Shown: positions 56,123 to 64,000 of the stretch, piece by piece | Layout of the letters: each line of letters opens with the position of its first letter | How positions within the stretch are numbered: position 1 is the first letter of the stretch | From: Begonia masoniana | Taxonomy: Eukaryota; Streptophyta; Magnoliopsida; Cucurbitales; Begoniaceae | Assembly (NCBI GenBank): GCA_022432975.1 | Contig: CM039509.1 | Coordinates: 41,574,209 to 41,638,208 of the forward strand | Direction of reading: 5' to 3' | DNA: 64,000 bases | Made by a program: the position numbers and the translations under genes | Notes under the pieces: generated by a model | Database searches by the model: none | Told to the model about the DNA's origin: nothing | What the model saw: only the letters and a program-made list of their open reading frames with translations

Positions 56123-57040
56123 ATGGTGAGGGGACATCAAGATGAAGCGAATGACAGGGGCGACTCCCTCGATCGTTTGACTGAGTTTATCGGTGTACAA
56201 TCTCGCATGGTGGAACGTATGATGGCGAGAGAATATAACGGGAACAACAACCACTCAAATCCTCCACGTGACACCAGTGGGGAAAGGTTCCGGCGGCTCC
56301 AACCACCTATGTTGATTGACTATCGACGGACCCAACCCACGCTGAGGATTGGAGGAGAATAAAAAAGTTATGTGTGCCGCATTTCATCTCACCAAGAGTG
56401 CGAGGTTTTGGTGGGACATCGTACAGACAACAACGGTGGCTATTGATTGGGAAGGATTCAAGAGAGTTTTCTATGAGAAGTACTTTGACCATAGTGTGAG
56501 GAAGGGCAAGATGGTAGAGTTTGCTCAACTACGGCAATACGGAATGGTGACCGAGTATGTTCAGAAGTATGAGTTTTCATCCCGCTATGCTGCACATTTG
56601 GTGGACACCAACGAAAATAAGGTACATCAGTTCGTCAAGGGGCTGAAAATGGATATTCTACGTGGGATTACGGCTGGAGGGTTTGACAAGGCCCCGTATA
56701 CAAAGGTGGTGGCTAAGGCTCTACAGCTAGAGGCCATGGAGGTAAAATTTCAAAAACAGAGAGATTCATTGAAGAAGTTTTTTTCGGGATGTTCCTCAAC
56801 AACAACAACAACAACAACGAGGTCGTGGTTGGCAACCACGGCAGCAACAGAACAGGGGCGTGAAGAGACCCAATGAATCAGCCAGGATAGGGGAAAGAGA
56901 CCATAGGAAGCCCTCAGTTTCCTGTATGCCCAATATGCCAGCGAACCCATGTTGGGGACTGTAAATTATATACCGGCCATTGCTTCAGATGCGACATGGA
57001 GGGCCACCACATTAGAGATTTCCCTATGTTGGATAGGAGG
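56123..57040 (+). pseudogene. gag: Gag of the degenerate gypsy element
   Basis: The ATG at 56123 (MVRGHQDEANDRGDSLDRL) parallels the Tekay-like gag at 22577. A frame change near 56315-56350 is followed by FHLTKSARFWWDIVQ, KMVEFAQLRQYGMVTEYVQK and VHQFVKGL, the capsid core. Another frame change in a CAACAA-rich tract (about 56800) and stops follow. Remains of the knuckle region (CFRCDMEGHHIRDF) have the last cysteine replaced by phenylalanine. Confidence 0.87.
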
Positions 57041-57059
57041 CCAAACCGTGCTACCCTAA

Positions 57060-57500
57060 GTGTTTGCGATGATTGAGGATGACGATGACGCCCAACACAC
57101 AGTGATCACAGGTACTATCTTGATTTGTAATTCGCTTGCCTATACTTTATTGGACACGGGGGCCACACACTCTTTTGTGGCAATGAACTTCGTGGTTAGG
57201 GAGAATTTGTGGTTTGTGCCATCAGATCAACCCTACAGTGTCATGCTACCGTCCGAAGAGTTTATACACTTCGAGCAGGCAATGCAGGGCAATATAGTGT
57301 CAGTAGGGGACAAGAAATTGTATGTCAATCTTATCATCATTGGTATAAAGGATACAATGTAATTCTAGGAATGGACTGGCTGTTTACACATCACGCCACC
57401 ATCAACTGCAGCCGGGCTTGTGACTTTTAAGCACCCGAACGAGAAAGAGTTCTCTTATCAGGCTATACCAAAGAAACACAATATGCCTGTTGTGTCCTCC
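57060..57500 (+). pseudogene. Protease of the degenerate gypsy element
   Basis: The aspartic protease site LLDTGATHSFV (about 57147) is intact and is followed by VMLPSEEF and MQGNIVSVGDKKLYVNL. A frame change at about 57360 breaks the GMDWL region. It belongs to the same element as the gag before it. Confidence 0.85.
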
Positions 57501-57571
57501 TTAGAAGCTCACAGCTGATGAGTTCAGGATGTGCCAGATTTTTAGCCTACGTAGTAGATGCTTAAGGAAAG

Positions 57572-60215
57572 GTGAGGTGGAGCTTCAATATATTCGGTAG
57601 TTCAAACTTCTTAGAGGTTTTCTTAGACAACTTACCGGGGTTGTCACCAGATGGTGAGATTGAGTTCAAAATTGAAGTATGTCCTGGTGCTGAACTGGTA
57701 TTGAAGAATCCGTACCGTATGGCGCCAATGGAGCTGAGGGAGTTGAAAGCTCAGCTAATGGAATTAGTGGACAAGGACTTTGTACGCCGTAGATTCTCTC
57801 CTTGGGGCGCTCCCGTCTTGTTTTATAAGAAGAAGGATGAGTCCCCTATGTATGTGTATTGATTACCGGGAGCTGAACAAGTTGACTATCAAGAATAAGT
57901 ACCCCTTGCCGAGGATCGACGACCTATTTGATCAGTTACAGAGGGCCCGGGTATTCTCAAAAATTGATTTACGCTCTGGTTATTACCAATTAAAGGTCAA
58001 GGTCGACGATATTCCAAAAACCGCATTTAGGACCCGGTATTGGCATTATGAGTTTTAGTGATGTCGTTTGGGTTGACGAATGCCCCGACGGCATTTATGG
58101 ACCTAATGAACAGGATATTCCAGGATTTTCTTGACAAATTTGTGATCGTCTTCATCGACGATATCTTGGTTTATTCTTGCAATGAGGAAGAGCACGAAGA
58201 GCACTTGGCTATTGTGCTATCAACTCTGAAACAACACAATTGTATGCCAAATTGTCGAAGTGTAAATTTTAATTGAGCAGGATTAATTTTCTAAGCCACG
58301 TGGTGGTCTACAGAAGGAATTTCTGTGGATCCGGCCAAAATTCAGGCTGTGAAGGAATGGCCGAGGAATGCCAGCGAGGTACGGAGTTTATCTGGCTAAC
58401 TGGTTATTATAGGATGTTTATCAAGGGATTTTCTATGATAGCAAAGCCTCTGATCAGCTTAACGAGGAAGGATATCAAGTATAAGTGGTCTGAAGCTTGC
58501 GAAGTGAGTTTTCAGACGCTCAAACAGAAATTAACCACTACTCCTTTATTGATATTGTCGGTCGAAGACGGCAGAATTTGTGTATATTGCGATGCGTCAA
58601 AGATTGTTTTGGGATACGTGTTAATGCAGGAGGGAAAATTTGTGCCATAACGTGTCCAAGCAATTAAAGAGTTATGAGCAAAACTACCCTACTCACGATC
58701 TGGAGTTAGCGGCAGTTGTTTTTGCACTGAAGGTATGAAGACACCATTTATATGGACAGCCATGTGAAGTACTTTCGGATCATAATGCCTGAGATACATC
58801 TTTACTCAGAAGAAGTTAAATATGAGGCAGAGGCGGTGGTTAGAATTCGTGAAGGATTATGATATCGAGATTAAATACTCTACCCGAGAAAGCTAACGTG
58901 GTAGCCGATGCGTTGAGCAGGATGCCGGCTACTATGCAACCAGCGATGTTGACCGTATCAATGCACTTTGAGGACATAAATTCAGAAGTTCAATTTAGAG
59001 ATTGTTTCTGAGTTTATCGGTCGTACTAGCAGATCTGACAACATAGCCAACCATCTTGGACCGAATTAAAGAGGCCCAAAAGACCAATTCAAAGGAGATG
59101 GCTGATATAGTAAGCAAGTGGCTAATGCATCTTCCGATTTCAGTTATTCGGGAGATGGTATGTGAAGTTCAAGGACCGGTGGTACGTTCCGAGAGATGAA
59201 GAGCTACGAAAAGGACATTTTATCAGAAGCCCACTCGTCTTCTTTCTCAATACATCTGGGAAACACGAAGATGTATCGAGACTTGAAACTACACTTCTGG
59301 TGGCCCAATATGAAGAACGGGGTCGCCAAGTATGTGGAGTCTTGTATGGTATGTCAGCAAGTGAAAGCTGAACATCAACTACCAGGTGGAACACTTCAGC
59401 CTCTCCCAATCCCCAAATGGAAATGGGAGAACATCACTATGGATTTTGTTGTTGGCCTACCGAGAAACGGCTAGAGGCCATAATAGCATATGGGTTATCG
59501 TGGACAGACTGACGAAGTCGGCCCATTTTCTACCTGCAAAGACGACTTTCTATAGTGGATCATATGCAGAGTTGTACATAGGCGAGATTATCAAGCTGCA
59601 TGGAATACCGGTATCAAATCGTTTCTAACTGGGATCCATATTCACTTTGAGATTTTGGATGAGCTTGCAAAGCTCCTTGGGTACCAAGTTAAATTTCAGC
59701 ACGGCATTTCATCTACAAACGGACGGACAATCCGAGAAAATGATTCAAAATATTGGAGGATATGTTAAGGTCGTGCGTGTTTGAATTTCAAGCTGCTTGG
59801 AGCAAGTTTTTACCGTTAGTGGAGTTCTCTTATAACAATAGCTAACCTGGCTACGATCGGTATGGCTCCCTACGAGGCTCTTTACGACAGAAAGTGTAGA
59901 TCTCCCTTGTGCTGGGATGAAGTTGGAGAAGCCAAGCTTGTCGGCTTTGAGTTATTACAGCAGATGTTTGAGGTGGTGGCTACTATAAAACAACGAATCA
60001 AATTGCTCAGAGTCGACAGAAAAGTTACGCAGATCATAGGAGGAGAGACTTAGAGTTCGCTGAAGGCAACGAAGTATTTCTGAAGGTGTCACTTTTCAAG
60101 GGCATGATGAGGTTTGGTAAGAAAGGGAAGCTTCAGTCCAAGTTCGTAGGGCCATTTCCCATCTTAAAGAGAGTAGGAAGCACAGCTTACAAACTGTAGC
60201 TGCCAGCAGTCTATG
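57572..60215 (+). pseudogene. pol: Pol of the degenerate gypsy element
   Basis: [54 protein letters not shown] and [10 protein letters not shown] (about 58147). RNase [21 protein letters not shown] (about 58580) and, beyond frame changes, ALSRM. Integrase: [32 protein letters not shown] and MAPYEALYDRKCRSPL. At least eight single-base frame changes occur, many in short homopolymers. The sequence stops matching pol after LPAVYG (about 60215), so the chromodomain end and 3' LTR are absent. Confidence 0.88.
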
Positions 60216-60330
60216 GATGGAGTTCTGACATGGTGGGCCCTTAGAAAAGGGGCCGTGTAAACCCACAAAATGTTACAAGTGCTCGGGTGTTGAGTGTAGG
60301 CAAAAATTCGAGGAGAAAAAGTAGCAAAAT
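60216..60330 (+). other. Short remnant before the next LTR
   Basis: About 115 bp with no coding match, ending in AGGAGAAAAAGTAGCAAAAT directly before TGTAGCACCC. It may be the 3' end of another element's internal region. Confidence 0.4.
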
Positions 60331-60964
60331 TGTAGCACCCCGGTTTCGTTTAAAACCAGTTTACTTTATTAAATTATAGTGAATATTTTAAGGATGGGAT
60401 TGGGAGGTTTAGTGATTAGGGTAATGTGTGATTAATGTAAGGGCAGTATAGTAATTAGCTTGTATAAGGGAAAAACATATTTAAGGAAAGCGTTAATGCG
60501 GTAGCCGCCACTGTTCACCATTTCCCTTTTCAACTCTCAGATCCTCAGCTCAGGAGAAAACTTTAGGAGATTCCCCTTCGATTCCTCCAGCGATTTCTTC
60601 GCTTAGTGAGTTCCTTCATTTTCCCTTAAGACTTGACGGTTAGTTAACCGAGGGAGTGCAATGTATGTGTAGTTTCGGGTTTAGTGCAGAATCGGGAATG
60701 CACGATGATTTGAGCTCCCAGCTAATTTCTCTAGACTCCTGGTTAGTTTAGAATGAAGTTTAAACTAATACATTGTCTAACGGTTTTAGGTTTGAGCAAA
60801 CCCGAGGTGGTTAGCAACCAAACAATTTCCAGGAATCCAAGTAAGTAAAGTTGCTTGTGCTTCGGGCCTACATCACAAACATTAGGGTTTGTTTGCTGGA
60901 ATGTATTGGTAGGTTCATGCATCATGTTTTTTTTAAAGTATACGACCATGAATTATATGCTTTA
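60331..60964 (+). repeat. Partial gypsy LTR of another family
   Basis: It begins TGTAGCACCCCGG. GTAAGTAAAG / GGGCCTACATC is at 60841-60873, the same module as in the other gypsy LTRs. It stops abruptly at about 60964, where sequence identical in content to 43838 begins. Confidence 0.65.
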
Positions 60965-61210
60965 CTACTAAACTATACACATTTTGACCTAAACCTCACA
61001 CTTAACTCCAAACCGTGATTTCCACACCAAAAATTGACCGTCCAACTTCAAACGTCGTAACTCTCACGTTTTTCAACGGATTTCGACGTGCCATCCATTT
61101 CGGAAACCTCTACACGTCTACTACCATTGAAACACCCAAACCAACCAAAAAAACACATTAGCCAACTCAAAAATCCAGCAAACAGAATCGGGTATATAGG
61201 TGTTCTTCAA
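60965..61210 (-). repeat. Second copy of the truncated gypsy LTR end
   Basis: It matches 43838-44090, including the truncation junction into the SIRE integrase, with several extra single-base differences. Confidence 0.85.
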
Positions 61211-61218
61211 TCATTTTT

Positions 61219-63720
61219 GTGGAACACTTCACCAATCTTCACATGGACCTTTTCGGTCCTTCTAATATAGCCAGCTTAGGAGGAAAATTCTATGCTTATT
61301 GTCATTGTGATGACTTCTCTAGATTCACTTGGGTATTCTTTCTGACATCAAAGGATGAAACTTTTGATACATTCTCTAGCTTTAGGAAAAGAGTTCAAAA
61401 TGAAAAGGAGCTCACCATTGTTGCTATTCGTAGTGATCATGATGGAGAGTTTGAAAATGAAAGATTTGAACTCTTGTGTCTCAAATATGGAATTGAGCAC
61501 AACTTCTCATCTCCTAGAACTCCTCAACAAAATGGTGTAGTTGAAAGAAAAAATAGGTCCCTCTAAGAGCTTGTTAGGACTATGCTTATTGATAACTTCC
61601 TTCCTAAGTATTTCTGGGCTGAAGCTGTTCTAACAGCTTGTTATGTGCTCAATCGGGTATCTATAAGACCAATTCTTGAGAAAACTCCATATGAGCTCTG
61701 GAGTGAAAAAACTCCTTCTGTTAAGTACTTTAGAGCCTTTGATAGTAAATGCTTTATTCTCAACACTAAGGATAACTTAGGAAAATTCGATTCCAAATCT
61801 GATCTTGGAATTTTTCTTGGTTATTCTCTTACCAGTAAAGCATATAGGGTTTTCAATAAGAGAACTCTAGTTGTAGAAGAATCAGTTCGTGTCAACTTTG
61901 ATGAGACCCCTCAACCCACAATCAATGTGGATGAGGATGATACTTTGGAAAAATATCTGGACTCTCTTTCCTTAGAAAAGCCTTCAGACTCACTTCAAGT
62001 AGAAAAATCCTTAGAACCTTCTTCAAGTTCTTTAGAAATTGTTCCTGTAAAGTTGAATCTGCAGCTCTTCCAAGAGATTGGAAGTATATAGAAACCATCC
62101 AATAGATGAAGTCTTAGGTGATCCTTCCCTAGGAGTAAATACTAGATCCTCTCTTAGGAATCTCTGTGCCAATGTGGCATTTATTTCTCAAGTAGAGCCT
62201 AAGAAGTTTGAAGAGGCCGAGAGTGATGAAAATTGGATTTTAGCTATGCAAGAGTAGTTAAATCAATTTGAAAGGAGCAAGGTATGAGAACTTGTTCCAC
62301 GGCCTAAGGATCATCCCATTATAGGAACTAAATGGATTATAAGAATAAATTGGATGAAAATAGAATTGTTGTAAGAAATAAGGCTAGACTAGTTGCTAAG
62401 GGATACTCTCAAGAAGAGGGTATTGATTTTGAGGAATTTTTTGCCCCTATAGCTAGATTAGAGTCAATAAGAATGCTCCTAGCTTTTTCCTGCCTACAAG
62501 AACTTCACACTCTTTCAAATGGATGTAAAGAGTGCATTCTTAAATGGTTATATCACAGAAGAAGTCTATGTTGAGCAACCTTTAGGTTTTGAAGCTTTTG
62601 ATAAACCCGACCATGTATTCAAACTTAGGAAAGCTCTTTATGGTCTTAAACAGGCTCCTAGAGCTTGGTATGATAGGTTGAAGAATTTTCTTGAGGAAAA
62701 GAAATTTAAAAGGGGAAATACTGATTCAACCTTATTTACCATGCAAAAGGACAATGATATTTGTTAGTTCAGATCTATGTCGATGACATATATTTGGATC
62801 AACTAATGTCACGATGTGTAATGAATTTTCCTCCCTCATCCAAAGTGAATTTGAAATGAGTATGATGGGGGAGTTAAAATTCTTCTTTGGTTTTCAGATC
62901 TGTCAATCTCCTGATGACATTTTCTTCTGTCAAGAAAAATAACATCAAGGAGCTCTTAAGGAAGTTTGGCTTAGAATCTGTTAAGTCTTCTAAAACTCCC
63001 ATGAGTACCACAACAAAATTGGACAAAGATGAAAATGGAATAAATATAGACATAAAGAAATATCGTGGTATGATTGGATCTCTGTTATATCTGACCGCAA
63101 GTAGGCCAGATATTCTTTTAGTGTTTGTTTATGTGCTAGATTTCAAGCTGCCCCTAAGGAGTCTCATTTAACTGCTGTAAAAAGGATTTTCAAAATATTT
63201 GAGTGGGACTTATGATCTAGGATTATGGTATCCGAAGGGCACCTCTTTTGATCTGATTGGATACTCAGACTCTGATTATGCAGGTAGTCTAATTGATAGG
63301 AAAGCACTAGTGGCACCTGTCAGTTCTTAGGTGAATAGTTAGTCTCCTGGTATTCTAAGAAACAAAATTCTGTTGCACTTTCAACTGCAGAAAGTGAATA
63401 TATGCTGCTGGCAGTTGTTGTGCACAAATGTTGTAGATGAAAAAGACCTTGGAAGATTACAATCTGTTTTATAATAGGATTCCTATTCGGTGTGACAACA
63501 CTAGTGCCATAAACATTTCCCAAAATCCGATTCAACACTCTAGAACCAAGCATATCGATGTCAGATATCACTTCATAAGAGAGCATGTTCTAAGAGGTGA
63601 TATCTCCTTAGAATTTGTTTAATTCTGTAGACCAATTAGCTGACATCTTACCAAGCCTTTGGATGAAAAGACCTTCATAATATTAGAATAAGGCTAGGTC
63701 TTATTCGGGTTGAGAAAACT
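61219..63720 (+). pseudogene. pol: Second copy of SIRE integrase-RT-RNase H
   Basis: It follows 44098-46610 nearly base for base and shares its nonsense codons (61564, 62255 and others). It has at least fifteen additional single-base insertions or deletions, mostly in homopolymers (near 62062, 62336, 62493, 62760, 62790, 62940, 63117, 63193, 63301, 63402, 63618, 63648 and 63677). Substitutions are few. This pattern suggests uncorrected reads of the same locus rather than an old paralogue. Confidence 0.9.
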
Positions 63721-64000
63721 AAGGTTATTCCTCGGTTGGTGAATCTTGAGTGATAGAGCTGTTTTTAGCTGTGAAGGCATCGGTAGATGCGTTGTTTTCA
63801 ATTGGCATCGAAAGATGCATGTCAATCGATAGACATCGGTTGATGTATTCTTAATCTGCCGACACGTGTGACCCATCGGGCTAATCGGTTTTACACGTGT
63901 GACTTCATCTCGTTGGACGATGCCTTATTCCATTTAAATTATGCTTCTTTTCAAAGACGCTTCACATTTCGCGCTCTTTCAGAAAGTCCTTGCTTCCAAT
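63721..64000 (+). other. Second copy of the SIRE post-pol spacer
   Basis: It matches 46610-46890 with very few differences and runs off the window before the extra ORF starts. Confidence 0.88.

Noticed and set aside
60965..64000. A second independent SIRE insertion
   Set aside because: It shares the private gypsy-LTR truncation junction and the nonsense codons of 43838-46890, so it is a copy of that locus.

Overview
This is a stretch of nuclear DNA from a flowering plant, probably a eudicot, in a draft assembly. It is AT-rich outside the LTRs and consists almost entirely of nested LTR retrotransposons (Ty3/gypsy and Ty1/copia). It also holds two decayed copies of a hAT DNA transposon and one recognisable host gene, a small secreted glycine/tyrosine/proline-rich protein on the minus strand at 36998-37486. 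A 100-N gap lies at 14870-14969. I saw no rRNA, tRNA or CRISPR array.

Layout. (1) 1-14869, the left contig. On the minus strand are the 5' half of a gag-only gypsy element (gag remnant plus LTR, 1-5133), the 5' end of a copia element 'A' (5134-6217) and the start of an older gypsy LTR (6223-6377). On the plus strand are a hAT fragment, a TGTCACGACCC repeat, a copia RNase H fragment, then copia 'B' (LTR, leader, gag; 8050-11389). Copia B is broken by two solo gypsy LTRs (8289-9946 and 11699-14117) and by a third LTR (11390 to the gap). (2) 14970-33412, the right contig. It carries the 3' half of the gag-only element with its LTR (14970-19331), then the rest of copia A (19332-33412). Copia A is split by a complete Tekay/Del-like gypsy element (19750-29762) with two LTRs, a 5-bp target duplication, gag-protease and pol. 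(3) 33418-38305, the least repeat-rich part, containing the glycine-rich protein gene. (4) 38306-50048, a SIRE-type copia element with 5' LTR, gag, protease, integrase, RT, RNase H and an extra downstream ORF. Two truncated gypsy LTRs are inserted in it (41983-44090 and 47213-49572). (5) 50049-53437, an older copia RNase H fragment, the TGTCACGACCC repeats and a hAT transposase pseudogene. (6) 53438-60215, a heavily frameshifted gypsy element, then a partial LTR of another family (60331-60964). (7) 60965-64000, a second, error-rich copy of 43838-46890.

Main structural conclusion. The two halves of copia A, and the two halves of the gag-only element inside it, lie on opposite strands either side of the N gap. 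Both pairs nevertheless share matching 5-bp target duplications (TTTCT and CATAT). The first 1.7 kb of the window is also nearly identical to the reverse complement of 14986-16687. The simplest reading is that the left contig is placed in the wrong orientation and overlaps the right one. A true inversion is possible but less likely. Separately, the end of the window repeats an upstream segment with dense homopolymer indels, which looks like unpolished long-read sequence.

The most interesting sequence-level observations are two. One is a two-part module (a splice-donor-like GTAAGT, about 20-30 bp later GGCC(C)TACA, and about 0.5-0.7 kb later GTGTAGGTGA) shared by LTRs of several different gypsy families. 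The other is the repeated appearance, in unrelated gypsy and copia LTRs, of short variable arrays built around CCGAT/ATCGG. All family assignments come from reading the translations by eye; no database search was run.
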